The notes: generated by a model from the sequence alone, not told the origin. A DNA stretch of 36,840 nt from Nitrospinota bacterium (GCA_016194375.1 JACQBU010000031.1:1-36840), one strand, 5' to 3'; shown: positions 7,582 through 15,160, counted from the stretch's first letter. Numbers and translations are program-made.

Positions 7582-9326
7582 GGATGACAAAATACTTCGT
7601 ACCCACCGCCAGGGAGACCCCCTCGGAGGCGGAGACCGCCAGCCACGTGCTGATGTTGCGCGCCGGGATGATTCGAAAGGTGGCGGCGGGCGTTTACGAC
7701 CTCCTGCCGCTGGGCCTGCGCGTGATACGAAGGGTGGAGAACATCGTGCGCGACGAGATGAACCGCGCCGGAGCCCTCGAGACGCTCCTGCCCTCCATGA
7801 TACCCGCCGAGCTTTGGATGGAAACCGGAAGGTGGCAAAAATACGGCAAGGAGCTTCTGAGGATAAAGGACAGGCACGGCCACGACTTCTGCTACGGCCC
7901 CACCCACGAGGAGGTCATGACCGACCTCGTCCGCGGCGAGGTGCGCTCCTACAAACAGCTTCCGCTCGTCCTTTACCAGATACAGACCAAGTTTCGCGAC
8001 GAGATCCGCCCGCGCTTCGGCATGATGCGCGCCCGCGAGTTCATGATGAAGGACGCCTACGGCTTCCACCCCGACGAGGCCTCGGCCGCCGAGGGGTACG
8101 CACGGATGTTCGCCGCGTACGAAAACATCTTCAGGCGGAGCGGGCTTAAGTTCCGCGCGGTCGAGGCGGACACGGGGAACATCGGCGGCTCGTCCTCCCA
8201 CGAGTTCATGGTGCTCGCCGACACGGGGGAGGACACGGTGGTCTCCTGCCCCGACTGCAGTTACGCCTCCAACCTCGAAAAGGCGGAGTCGAAAGATAGA
8301 GTAGCGGAGAACCCCGCCTCAATCCTCCCCTTGGAAAGGGGAGGTGCGGGAGGGGCGTCCCCCACTGACGTCGAGACGCCGAACCAAAAAACAATCGAGG
8401 AGGTCTCGGCCTTTCTAAAAATGCCCCCGGAACGGTTCATAAAGACGCTCGTTTACTGCCTCGACGAGGGGAAGGAACACCTCGCCGTCCTCGTCCGGGG
8501 CGACTGCGAGGTCAACGAGCACAAGCTAAAGACCGCTCTCGGCGCCGACTCCGTCGAGCTGGCCTCTTTTGAAAAAGTGCGCGAGCTGACCGGCGCCGGC
8601 GCCGGGTTCGTCGGCCCGCGCGGCCTTAAAATGAAAATAGTCGCCGACCACCTTCTGCGCGGAATAACGAACGCCGCTTCCGGCGCGAACAAAGACGGAT
8701 TCCACACAATTAATCTAAGCGAGGGGCGCGACTTCAAGCCGGACGTCTGGATTGACGCCAGAAACGCCCGCGCGGGCGACCTGTGCGCCCGTTGCGGCAA
8801 GGGGCGGCTGGACTTCCACAGGGGCATCGAGGTGGGGCACGTTTTCCGCCTCGGCACGAAATACAGCAAGGCCATGAACGCCTCCTATTTGGACGCCGAC
8901 GGGAAGGAGCGGACCATGGTGATGGGAACCTACGGCGTCGGCATAGGAAGAATCGCCGCCGCCGCGATAGAGCAAAGCCACGACCAGGCCGGAATCGTCT
9001 GGCCCTACTCCATCGCGCCCTTCCACGTCGTAATTTTGCCGCTCAACGTGGCGAAACCGGACCTCGCCCAAACGGCCGAACGGATTTACTCGGAGCTTTC
9101 GGGGGCCGGGTTCGACGTTCTTTTGGACGACAGGGACGAAAGGGCGGGGTTCAAGTTCAACGACGCCGACCTCGTCGGGATTCCCATTCAGGTGATAGTG
9201 GGGGAGAAGGGGCTTAAAAACGGCGAGGTCGAGATAAAAGTGCGAAAAACTGCGGCCCGTTTCAGCGTGAAATTAGAGGGCGTCGGCCCTAAAATTAGGG
9301 AAATTGCGGACGGGCTTTTGTCGTAA
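7578..9326 (+). CDS. proS: Prolyl-tRNA synthetase (bacterial type, with editing domain)
   Basis: ProS charges tRNA-Pro. The 582-residue protein has class II motif 1 (VYDLLPLGLRVIRR), motif 2 (TKFRDEIRPRFGMMRAREFMMKDAY) and motif 3 (MGTYGVGIGRIAAAAIEQ). The INS/YbaK-like editing domain lies between about residues 225 and 390, and the anticodon-binding domain at the C-terminus (LLDDRDERAGFKFNDADLVGIP). It overlaps ispG by 4 nt, so the two form an operon. Odd feature: at the entry to the editing domain, residues 248-264 (SILPLERGGAGGASPT region) are encoded by a palindromic repeat (8321-8365) whose relatives are intergenic elsewhere in this window. The frame is kept and all catalytic motifs are present, so the enzyme is probably active. 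Confidence 0.96.
   Translation: MRMTKYFVPTARETPSEAETASHVLMLRAGMIRKVAAGVYDLLPLGLRVIRRVENIVRDEMNRAGALETLLPSMIPAELWMETGRWQKYGKELLRIKDRHGHDFCYGPTHEEVMTDLVRGEVRSYKQLPLVLYQIQTKFRDEIRPRFGMMRAREFMMKDAYGFHPDEASAAEGYARMFAAYENIFRRSGLKFRAVEADTGNIGGSSSHEFMVLADTGEDTVVSCPDCSYASNLEKAESKDRVAENPASILPLERGGAGGASPTDVETPNQKTIEEVSAFLKMPPERFIKTLVYCLDEGKEHLAVLVRGDCEVNEHKLKTALGADSVELASFEKVRELTGAGAGFVGPRGLKMKIVADHLLRGITNAASGANKDGFHTINLSEGRDFKPDVWIDARNARAGDLCARCGKGRLDFHRGIEVGHVFRLGTKYSKAMNASYLDADGKERTMVMGTYGVGIGRIAAAAIEQSHDQAGIVWPYSIAPFHVVILPLNVAKPDLAQTAERIYSELSGAGFDVLLDDRDERAGFKFNDADLVGIPIQVIVGEKGLKNGEVEIKVRKTAARFSVKLEGVGPKIREIADGLLS
8321..8365. repeat. CCTCCCCTT palindrome inserted in frame within proS
   Basis: CCTCCCCTT (8324-8332) and AAGGGGAGG (8336-8344) form a 9-bp stem with a 3-nt loop, followed by a G-rich GGGAGGGG tail. 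The same palindrome with the same type of tail occurs between genes at 19426-19462 and 23040-23073. In proS it lies between the catalytic core and editing domain and adds about 16 residues. Confidence 0.75.
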
Positions 9327-9331
9327 GCCTT

Positions 9332-9379
9332 GGTAGGCACACACAATCCTGTGTGTGCTTCGGCGCGAAGCGACGAACT
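9332..9379. repeat. Family-B half unit just upstream of the CBS gene
   Basis: It begins GGTAGG, then a hairpin with arms GCACACA/TGTGTGC around the core CAATCCTG, then the CTTCGGCGCGAAG hairpin and CGACGAAC. The distal half of a family-B unit is missing. It ends about 15 nt before the Shine-Dalgarno of the CBS gene, so it lies in that gene's probable leader. Confidence 0.8.
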
Positions 9380-9406
9380 ACAACGGAAACATCGGAGGAG
9401 GAAAAA

Positions 9407-9790
9407 ATGTCGGATTTTAAGACTTTGCTGGCGGTGGGGGATTTGGCGTCGCCAAAAATGTCCACCGTGTCCGTTACGGAAACCGTCAGGGCGGGGGCGA
9501 GAAAAATGGCCGCCGAGAAGACGAGTTCGCTATTGGTGGTCGACGCCGGCGGCATACTCGTCGGCCTCGTGACCGAGCAGGACATAGTTTACCGGGCCGT
9601 CGCCGAAGATTTCGACGTCAACGCCCCGGTCAAGGGAATCATGACCCCGGCCCCGCTCCAGATCGCCCACGACGTGTCCATTTTCGAGGCGAAGAAGTTG
9701 ATGCTGGAGCACAACGTGCACCACCTCATAGTCGTCAGGGAAGGCAAGCCGATGGGAATCCTCACCTCCCAGTCGGTCATGGGCGGCTGA
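9407..9790 (+). CDS. CBS-domain pair protein
   Basis: A 127-residue protein made almost entirely of two CBS motifs (Bateman module). First: MSTVSVTETVRAGARKMAAEKTSSLLVVDAGGILVGLVTEQDIVYR. Second: IMTPAPLQIAHDVSIFEAKKLMLEHNVHHLIVVREGKPMGILTSQSVM. Such stand-alone modules bind adenosyl ligands (AMP, ATP, SAM) and act as energy sensors or regulate a partner protein. No fused effector is present. ATG 9407 has a strong GGAGGAGG Shine-Dalgarno. It is flanked on both sides by family-B repeats, so it is a single-gene unit. The partner is unknown. Confidence 0.85.
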   Translation: MSDFKTLLAVGDLASPKMSTVSVTETVRAGARKMAAEKTSSLLVVDAGGILVGLVTEQDIVYRAVAEDFDVNAPVKGIMTPAPLQIAHDVSIFEAKKLMLEHNVHHLIVVREGKPMGILTSQSVMGG

Positions 9791-9807
9791 CAACAAAGCC
9801 TTGGTTT

Positions 9808-9904
9808 GGTAGGTACAGGCAAGATTGCCTGTACATTGCCCCTTCGGGGCAACCATTGTTCGTCGCTTCGCTCCGAAGCACACACAGAATTGTGTGTGCC
9901 TACC
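9808..9904. repeat. Complete family-B palindromic unit (97 nt)
   Basis: The reference copy for family B. Outer ends are GGTAGG and CCTACC. Inside, in order: a hairpin with arms GTACAGG/CCTGTAC around CAAGATTG, the TTGCCCC/GGGGCAA hairpin, a CTTCG/CGAAG hairpin and a final hairpin with arms CACACACA and TGTGTGTG. It lies between the CBS and PHP genes and may end both messages or shield them. Confidence 0.85.
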
Positions 9905-9963
9905 AATGAAAGATTGTCTTGCCTACTGGACATTCCACCGTCGTTTAACGTAGTCTATCGCCC

Positions 9964-10614
9964 ATGATTGACCTGCACATGCACACGATTTTTAGCGACG
10001 GCGAAATGATTCCGGCCGAGCTGACCCGCAGGGCGGAGGCCGCCGGGTGCCGTTGCATCGCCATAACGGACCACGTGGACCAGTCCAACGTGGACGAGGT
10101 CGTGGCGGCCGTCGTGAAGTTCTGCTCCCAGGACCGCCACAGGGTCCGGGTGCTCCCCGGCGTGGAGATAACCCACGTGACGCCCGGGAAGATAGCCGAC
10201 GTCGCAAAGCGCGCCCGCGCGGGCGGGGCTAAGATAATAGTCGTCCACGGCGAGACCATAGTGGAGCCGGTGGAGGCGGGGACGAACGAGGCCGCCGCCG
10301 ACGCGGGCGCGACCATCCTGGCCCATCCGGGGATGATAACGCCCGAGGACGCCGCAAGGGCCGCCTCGGCCGGAACGCACTTGGAAATTTCCGGGCGGGG
10401 CGGACACAGTTTTTCAAACGGGCACGTCGCGCGGGCGGCGGCCCAGGCGGGCGCGAAGCTGGTGTTCAACAGCGACACCCACGCCCCGTCGAACATAGTC
10501 GGGCGCGAGACCGCGCTTAGGATAGTGACGGCCGCCGGCCTTTCGTTCGCGGAGGCGCTGGCGGTTTTGGCAAATTCGGAAACAATAGTGGAGGCTTGCA
10601 GTGGCTCGTTATAA
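9964..10614 (+). CDS. PHP-domain metallo-phosphoesterase
   Basis: A 216-residue PHP protein. It has the first metal motif H5-M-H7 (DLHMHTIFSDGE), ITDHVD, VLPGVEITHV (the E ligand), a histidine in VVHGETI, LAHPGMI and the final NSDTHAP motif. These match the histidinol-phosphate-phosphatase-like PHP group, which hydrolyses phosphomonoesters or phosphodiesters with a trinuclear metal site. The substrate is not predictable from sequence; a role in histidine biosynthesis has no contextual support. ATG 9964 directly precedes the first metal motif and lacks a clear Shine-Dalgarno. The 3' end overlaps the next gene by 14 nt. Confidence 0.88.
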   Translation: MIDLHMHTIFSDGEMIPAELTRRAEAAGCRCIAITDHVDQSNVDEVVAAVVKFCSQDRHRVRVLPGVEITHVTPGKIADVAKRARAGGAKIIVVHGETIVEPVEAGTNEAAADAGATILAHPGMITPEDAARAASAGTHLEISGRGGHSFSNGHVARAAAQAGAKLVFNSDTHAPSNIVGRETALRIVTAAGLSFAEALAVLANSETIVEACSGSL

Positions 10615-11281
10615 GAGGATACACGTCAAGGAAAACATAAAAGGCCCGGACGAGTTCGTCAGTTTCTGGGCGCGCGCGTATTTTTGGGCGGACGCCAACA
10701 AACGGACCGTCCTTAACTACGCCCTCGCGCTGACCGGCGTCGCGCTCCTCGCCCTCGGCTTCCTTTACCGCAGGCAGGCCGCCGAGGCGTCCGCCAGCGC
10801 GGCGCTTTCCAACATCCTGAGGGACGCGCCCCAGCCCGGGGCGGAGCCCAAGCCGGACGAGCTCGCAAAATTGGGCGAAAGCCTGGCCGATTTCGCCAAA
10901 AAATATTCCGGCACGAAGGCGGGGCGGGAGGGGGAGCTTTACCAGGCCAACTTCCTGCGCGATAAAAAGAACCTGGCCGAAGCCGAAAAGCTCTACCTAA
11001 ACGTGATGGCGGGCGGAAACGACCTCGTCTCACAGCTGGCCTGCCTCGGCCTCGCGTCGGCATACCAAAACGACGGGAAGTTCGCCGAGGCCGCGGCCCT
11101 GCTGGACAAACACCGGGCGAACTCGTTTTTCGAGGACGAAATAGACTACATGTACGCCTTAAATTTCGAGCTTTCCAACGACAAGGCCGGGGCGCTCAAA
11201 GAGTACAAGAAATATTTGGACAAGCACCCGTCCTCGCGCAACGCCGGGGCGGCCAGGGAAGCGGTCGCCCGTCTTTCGTAG
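10601..11281 (+). CDS. Membrane-anchored TPR protein (YfgM-like)
   Basis: A 226-residue protein with a short cytoplasmic N-terminus, one transmembrane segment at about residues 39-57 (LNYALALTGVALLALGFLYRR) and a periplasmic tetratricopeptide region. The layout matches the YfgM/TPR_21 family, whose members are inner-membrane chaperone partners of the SecYEG translocon. The GTG start at 10601 lies inside the PHP gene (14-nt overlap), so the pair is translationally coupled. The link to the PHP enzyme is not understood. The final repeat (KAGALKEYKKYLDKHPSSRNAGAAREAVARL) is a good TPR. Confidence 0.75.
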   Translation: MARYKRIHVKENIKGPDEFVSFWARAYFWADANKRTVLNYALALTGVALLALGFLYRRQAAEASASAALSNILRDAPQPGAEPKPDELAKLGESLADFAKKYSGTKAGREGELYQANFLRDKKNLAEAEKLYLNVMAGGNDLVSQLACLGLASAYQNDGKFAEAAALLDKHRANSFFEDEIDYMYALNFELSNDKAGALKEYKKYLDKHPSSRNAGAAREAVARLS

Positions 11282-11288
11282 CCGTATA

Positions 11289-11718
11289 GGTAGGCACACG
11301 CAATCCTGCGTGTGCTTCGGCGCGAAGCGACGAACAAGGGTTACCCCCACGGGACAATGTACGCCCAAGATTGTGCGTACATTGAAAAAGCACACGCAGG
11401 ATTGCCCTAGCCGCCAAGTTGCGGCTAGGACGAGAGCCTCGAAGCAAAGACGAATGTTGCGTGTGCCTACGGGAGCACGCGGCCGCTCAAAAGACTAAGG
11501 CCCGTTCCGGCATTTTCCTAAAGGCCGGCTTCTCCCTTTTGTGTTATTTTGTCGCCCCGCACGGCAGAACTGCCGGAGCCCGCCGATGAAAAGCAAATAA
11601 AAAAACAAACCGCCAAGTCGCCAGTAGGTACGCACATTCTTGTGTGTGCTTCGGCGCACGGCGACGAACCGGGTTGCCCCTCCGGGGCGATGTACACGCA
11701 GGATTGCGTGTACCTACC
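11289..11718. repeat. Family-B repeat cluster filling a 660-nt gene-free gap
   Basis: Two compound units lie at 11289-11470 and 11624-11718. The first holds hairpins with arms GCACACG/CGTGTGC and GTACGC/GCGTAC, and the CCTAGCCGC/GCGGCTAGG module (11406-11429, loop CAAGTT). The second holds hairpins around TTGCCCC and a final GTACACG arm pair. 11719-11809 carries two inverted copies of the GACGAGAAGCGAAAGC module. 11471-11623 shows nothing I can name. Confidence 0.8.
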
Positions 11719-11809
11719 GGCGTTCTTTGCGCCGGCATTCGTCCCCGCTCTCGCTTCTCGTCCCGGCCGCATCTGCCTTCGTCCCCGCTTTCGCTTCTCG
11801 TCCCGCGTT

Positions 11810-11911
11810 GGTAGGTGCGGCTTTCCCTCTTGCGGAGGATTTTCGGGGCGGGTGGTTTTGCCAATTCCGCCCCTCATTAGCCGCACCGGTGCGGATGAAT
11901 CCGCACCTACC
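11810..11911. repeat. 102-nt composite family-A element, copy 1
   Basis: It begins GGTAGGTGCGGC and ends CCGCACCTACC. The first hairpin stem is opened by a roughly 58-nt insert with GGGGCGG/CCGCCCC arms and a CCTC/GAGG hairpin. A normal GTGCGGAT hairpin follows. An inverted copy of the same length lies at 13341-13442 on the other side of the beta-propeller gene. Confidence 0.85.
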
Positions 11912-11945
11912 AATTTTGTTCTTGGCGGTAATTTCCCCCTACTAG

Positions 11946-13301
11946 CTATTCCTTTTTCGGTTCCGGCTCCGCTTCCTTTTTTGCGTCCTTCTTCGCGTCC
12001 TTGGCCTTCTTGCCCGCCTTTTTCGGCGGCGTCACCGGATGCAGGGGCGCGACTTCCTTTTTTTCCGCCGGCTTAAAGTTGTAATAGGTGATTACGTCCT
12101 TGTAAAGCGCGGCAACGGCGTCGCCGCCCCACGACACCCGGTAGTCCAGAACCCCGGCGCCAAGCGGCGCCCTCCAAATTATTTCCCCCTTGTCGTTGAA
12201 CGCCTCCAACTCGGGGCCGTCCTTCTCCTCCAATCCGGCGATTACCTGGCTCCCCTTGGCCAGGGCCTGCACCTTGAGAAAACTCCCGCGCGGTTTTTCG
12301 TTCAGCTTCCGGCTCCAAAGCTCCTTTCCCTCGGCGGAGAACGCGACCAGGCGCCCGCCCCCGATCACCGCGCAAAAACCGGCGTCCTGCGAGCAGTCGA
12401 GTTGTTGCCCTTCGTTCTTGAGCGACAACCTTCCCTTCAGCGTCCCGGTTCTGGCGTCCGCGAGCAGGACCCCGTCCCCCGTCCCGAAGGCAAGCAGGTC
12501 GCCCTTCATGTACGATGACGCCACGGCCTTCGCGGGCCCGCCCAGCGAGAGCGACCACAGCTTCTGTTCCCTGTTGTAATACGACGCCTCCCCATCGGCG
12601 GAGACGATGAGGACGAACTCCTCGTCCTTGAAGAAGGGGGACCAGGCGGCCGGCACGGAGGCCGGGATGGACGCCAGCGGGTAGGAGCGGAGTTTTTTCC
12701 CGTCATGTCCGTAAATTGTAGCCTCTTTTTTCGCCTTGTCCACGAATACGGCGGTCTTGAGAGTTTGCGACGGGACGGTTCCGGCGGGATAGTTCACGGC
12801 GGTCGCCTTCTTGTCCCCCCCTTTTTTCCAATCGGGCCAGGCGAAGAATTTGCCGTCCTTCGTCTCGGCCAGCAGTCGCTCGCCGGGTCCGTCGGAATAA
12901 AGGGATTTGACGAAAATGTCGCCCGCCATCTCGCCGGAGATCTTGCTGTTCGCGGAGACCGCGGCTATGACGTCCCCCTCCTTTTTGTCCGTCTTCTCGG
13001 AAGCCGGGGCGGTGATGGTGAAAAACACGTCGGCGCCGTTCCACGGAGCCGCCAGGTTCCCCAGCTCGACCCCTTTAATCTCCCTTTTCCACGACCAGTA
13101 TCTCACCTTGGGGTCCGATATTTCGGGGGAGACCAGCGTGGGTTTGCGCTCTTTTCCCTCTTTGGTAGGGGAGGCAATCTTGCCTCCCGGCACGGCAGTA
13201 TTGCCCTGCACGCCCGCCCCGGATTCCGCGCGCGCTCTCGGGCCGGTCGTCAAAAACATCGCGGCCGCCGCCACTGCCGACAGCATGAAAATCTTCTTCA
13301 T
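11946..13301 (-). CDS. Exported beta-propeller protein (PQQ-like repeats) with Lys-rich tail
   Basis: A 451-residue protein with a Sec signal peptide (MKKIFMLSAVAAAAMFLTTG, cleaved near ARA at residue 25). Several WD/PQQ-like blades follow: FFAWPDW, ASYYNREQKLWSLSLGG, GVLLADARTGTLKGRLSL, RLVAFSAEGKELWSRKL and ELEAFNDKGEIIWRAPLG. The last is the typical PQQ-like 'G..lW....' pattern. The C-terminal 40 residues are Lys/Glu/Pro-rich (KKAGKKAKDAKKDAKKEAEPEPKKE). Start ATG 13301 has an AGGAGG Shine-Dalgarno. Residues 31-47 are encoded by a family-B repeat (13164-13210) inserted just after the signal peptide. Inverted 102-nt repeats bracket the gene. Likely periplasmic; ligand unknown. Confidence 0.75.
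   Translation of the reverse strand: MKKIFMLSAVAAAAMFLTTGPRARAESGAGVQGNTAVPGGKIASPTKEGKERKPTLVSPEISDPKVRYWSWKREIKGVELGNLAAPWNGADVFFTITAPASEKTDKKEGDVIAAVSANSKISGEMAGDIFVKSLYSDGPGERLLAETKDGKFFAWPDWKKGGDKKATAVNYPAGTVPSQTLKTAVFVDKAKKEATIYGHDGKKLRSYPLASIPASVPAAWSPFFKDEEFVLIVSADGEASYYNREQKLWSLSLGGPAKAVASSYMKGDLLAFGTGDGVLLADARTGTLKGRLSLKNEGQQLDCSQDAGFCAVIGGGRLVAFSAEGKELWSRKLNEKPRGSFLKVQALAKGSQVIAGLEEKDGPELEAFNDKGEIIWRAPLGAGVLDYRVSWGGDAVAALYKDVITYYNFKPAEKKEVAPLHPVTPPKKAGKKAKDAKKDAKKEAEPEPKKE
13164..13210. repeat. Family-B unit inside the coding sequence of the beta-propeller gene
   Basis: GGTAGGGG then a hairpin with arms GGGAGG/CCTCCC around CAATCTTG, then a degenerate GCACGGCAG..TTGCCCTGC hairpin. 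The first part matches the intergenic copy at 20435-20459. Read on the minus strand in frame it encodes about VQGNTAVPGGKIASPTK (residues 31-47). Confidence 0.8.
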
Positions 13302-13340
13302 CGCTAAAAATGCCTCCTAAAAAATTCGTTAAAATTATTT

Positions 13341-13442
13341 GGTAGGTGCGGATTCATCCGCACCGGTGCGACTAATGAGGGGCGAAATTGGCAAAACCAC
13401 CCGCCCCGAAAATCCTCCGCAAGAGGGAAAGTCGCACCTACC
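13341..13442. repeat. 102-nt composite family-A element, copy 2 (inverted)
   Basis: It is the reverse complement of 11810-11911 with three substitutions. Two of them compensate: the outer stem reads GTGCGAC/GTCGCAC here but GTGCGGC/GCCGCAC in copy 1. The third is in the internal arm (TTTCGCC versus TTCCGCC). It lies in the leader region of the beta-propeller gene. Confidence 0.85.
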
Positions 13443-13532
13443 AACGCAATTGCCTCCTAAAAAATTTTCTCATTATACACAAAAAGGGCCGGAACGAAGT
13501 AGGCTCGGCTTTCCCACTTGCGGGGATTTCTT

Positions 13533-13707
13533 GGTAGGTACGCACAATCTTGTGTGTACATTGCCCCGCAGGGGCAACCCCCCGGCCTTGCTTCGAGGCT
13601 CTCGCCCTGGCCGCATCTTGGCGGGCAGGGCAACCCATTTTCGTCGCTTGGCGCCTAAGCACACGCGGTAGGTACGGGCAATCTTGCCTGTACAACGTGT
13701 GCCTACT
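13533..13707. repeat. Nested family-B repeats
   Basis: It starts with GGTAGG and a hairpin whose core is CAATCTTG, then TTGCCCC/GGGGCAA, then an inverted copy of the CCTGCCCGC..GCGGCCAGG module. At 13659-13702 the outer arms GCACACG and CGTGTGC enclose not the usual 8-nt core but a second GGTAGG-led hairpin (13667-13694). This looks like one repeat inserted into the core of another. Confidence 0.75.
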
Positions 13708-13714
13708 AATCCCC

Positions 13715-13743
13715 TTGACTATTCGAGCCGGGGCTAATAGATT
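13715..13743 (+). promoter_or_regulatory. Promoter TTGACT-17-TAGATT of the small lipoprotein gene
   Basis: TTGACT (13715-13720), 17-nt spacer, TAGATT (13738-13743). It ends 7 nt before ATG 13751. No Shine-Dalgarno is visible, so the transcript may be leaderless or nearly so. It begins 8 nt after the repeat ends. Confidence 0.55.
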
Positions 13744-13750
13744 TACCGCC

Positions 13751-14062
13751 ATGATGAAAAAAATAACCTGTTCCTTATTGGTATCATTCGCCCTTGTAGC
13801 CTGCTCGACGGGCCCGGCCACAAAGGCAAAGTTCGACGCCCTGCAACTCGGCATGACCTACGAGGAGGCGGTCAAGGTGATCGGCGCGCAGGGAGAACTC
13901 GTGTCCAACAAACGGCTGTCTCCCGGCATTCCGAAACCCGGGGAGAAGGACGAGCAAGTGTCGTACGCCAAGACTTACAAGTGGAAAAACTCGGCCGACA
14001 AATGGATAACCGCCGTCTTTGAGAACGGAAAGCTGACTCGAAAAGGGGAGTCCGGGCTTTAG
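13751..14062 (+). CDS. Small outer-membrane-type lipoprotein (SmpA/BLIP-like fold)
   Basis: A 103-residue lipoprotein. The signal sequence MMKKITCSLLVSFALVAC ends at lipobox Cys 18 (LVAC). The mature part reads KFDALQLGMTYEEAVKVIG, then a Lys/Pro loop, and YKWKNSADKWITAVFENGKLTRKGESGL. The GMTYEEA...G start and W....F.NGKL end are the pattern of SmpA/OmlA and DUF3862 (BLIP-like) domains, often small lipoproteins that help assemble or inhibit other proteins. ATG 13754 is an alternative start. It stands alone between repeat blocks. Function unknown. Confidence 0.7.
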   Translation: MMKKITCSLLVSFALVACSTGPATKAKFDALQLGMTYEEAVKVIGAQGELVSNKRLSPGIPKPGEKDEQVSYAKTYKWKNSADKWITAVFENGKLTRKGESGL

Positions 14063-14088
14063 GTTTGTTGGTTTCCTTGGTAGGTGCG

Positions 14089-14252
14089 GCTTTAGCCGCA
14101 CCGGTGCGACTAAAGTCGCACATACCGACGCACCTACCGACGCAGAACGAGGGCCTCTAAGCCGCCGGCGCGAACAGAATTGGTGGGTATTGGTAGGTGC
14201 GGATTCATCCGCGCCGATGGTGCGACATGGTGCGACTAAAGTCGCACCTACC
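14089..14252. repeat. Family-A tandem units upstream of RAYT1
   Basis: Two family-A units (14089 and 14192) are separated by a conserved spacer (CGCAGAACGAGGGCCTCTAA and on to GGTGGGTATT). Unit 1 has hairpins GTGCGGCT/AGCCGCAC and GTGCGACT/AGTCGCAC. The second unit ends 26 nt before the RAYT1 GTG start (2 nt before TTG 14255). Confidence 0.85.
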
Positions 14253-14278
14253 AATTGCGCTGTGTTATATGTGAACAA

Positions 14279-14779
14279 GTGGAAGAAAAGAAGATACGCC
14301 CCGATAAACTGCTTGCGTACAAACACCGCAAGCTTCCGCATTGGCAAGTCGGCGGGAGTTGGTACTTTGTCACGTTTCGAGCGCGCGTAAACCCACTGCC
14401 TGAACCCGCGAAAGACATGGTAAAGCGCTTTGTCGAATCCGGCCACGACAAAAGGTTCCTGTTGTCTGTCGCGGTCGTCATGCCGGACCACGCCCACCTC
14501 CTGCTTTGGCCGAAAGAAAAGTATTCCGGCGTCTTTTATTCCCTGAACGATATTTTGAGACCCATAAAAGGGGCGTCGTCGCGCGGGATTAACCTTTTTC
14601 TTGGGCGGCGCGGGCCGGTGTGGCAAAAGGAATCGTTCGACAGGATTATTCGCAACGAGCGCGAATGGCGGGAAAAATACGATTATATTTGTAACAACCC
14701 GGTAAAAAACGGTTTGGCGGAAAAGCCAAATGAATACCCCTGGCTTGTTTTTGGCGAGCAATTTATCAATCGTTATTGA
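14279..14779 (+). CDS. REP-associated tyrosine transposase (RAYT), IS200-like Y1 nuclease
   Basis: A 166-residue single-domain Y1 transposase. Early motif: KLPHWQVGGSWYFVTFR. The HUH site is VMPDHAHLLLWP (H71, H73), and WQKESFDRIIRNEREW leads to the catalytic-tyrosine helix REKYDYICNNPVKNGL (Tyr 134-136). RAYTs are single-copy HUH nucleases that cut and move REP palindromes; they lack the terminal ends of full IS200/IS605 elements. This gene sits inside a tandem array of family-A units with the same spacer on both sides (14089-14252 and 14801-15125), so family A is probably its substrate. Start is uncertain: GTG 14279 or TTG 14255, neither with a good RBS. It is less GC-rich than the neighbouring housekeeping genes. 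Confidence 0.88.
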   Translation: MEEKKIRPDKLLAYKHRKLPHWQVGGSWYFVTFRARVNPLPEPAKDMVKRFVESGHDKRFLLSVAVVMPDHAHLLLWPKEKYSGVFYSLNDILRPIKGASSRGINLFLGRRGPVWQKESFDRIIRNEREWREKYDYICNNPVKNGLAEKPNEYPWLVFGEQFINRY

Positions 14780-14800
14780 TGCATTGATTTGAATTGTATT

Positions 14801-15160
14801 GGTAGGTGCGGATTCATCCGCACCGATGGCGCGACATGGTGCGACTAAAGTCGCACCTACCGACGCACCTACCGACGCGGGACGAGGGCCTCTAAGCCGC
14901 CGGCGCGAACAGAATTGGTGGGTATTGGTAGGTGCGGATTCATCCGCGCCGATGGCGCGACATGGTGCGACTAAAGTCGCACCTACCGACGCACCTACCG
15001 ACGCACCTACCGACGCGGGACGAGGGCCTCTAAGCCGCCGGCGCGAACAGAATTGGTGGGTATTGGTAGGTGCGGATTCATCCGCGCCGATGGTGCGACA
15101 TGGTGCGACTAAAGTCGCACCTACCGACGCACGAGAAGACGAATGTTGCCGCGCCCACCA
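14801..15160. repeat. Family-A tandem array downstream of RAYT1
   Basis: Units start at 14801, 14927 and 15065, giving periods of 126 and 138 nt. The 12-nt difference is one extra copy of the small repeat CTACCGACGCAC. Between units lies the same spacer as upstream of RAYT1, containing AGGGCCTCTAAGCCGCCGG. The last unit runs into CGAGAAGACGAATGTTGC, a family-B module remnant. 15161-15299 has a CCCCCTTTAAGGGGG palindrome (about 15220) and nothing else I can name. Confidence 0.88.

Noticed and set aside
14089-15125. Possible CRISPR array because of regular repeats
   Set aside because: The spacers between units are the same sequence, not unique; units are palindromic 48-mers; no cas genes are in the window.
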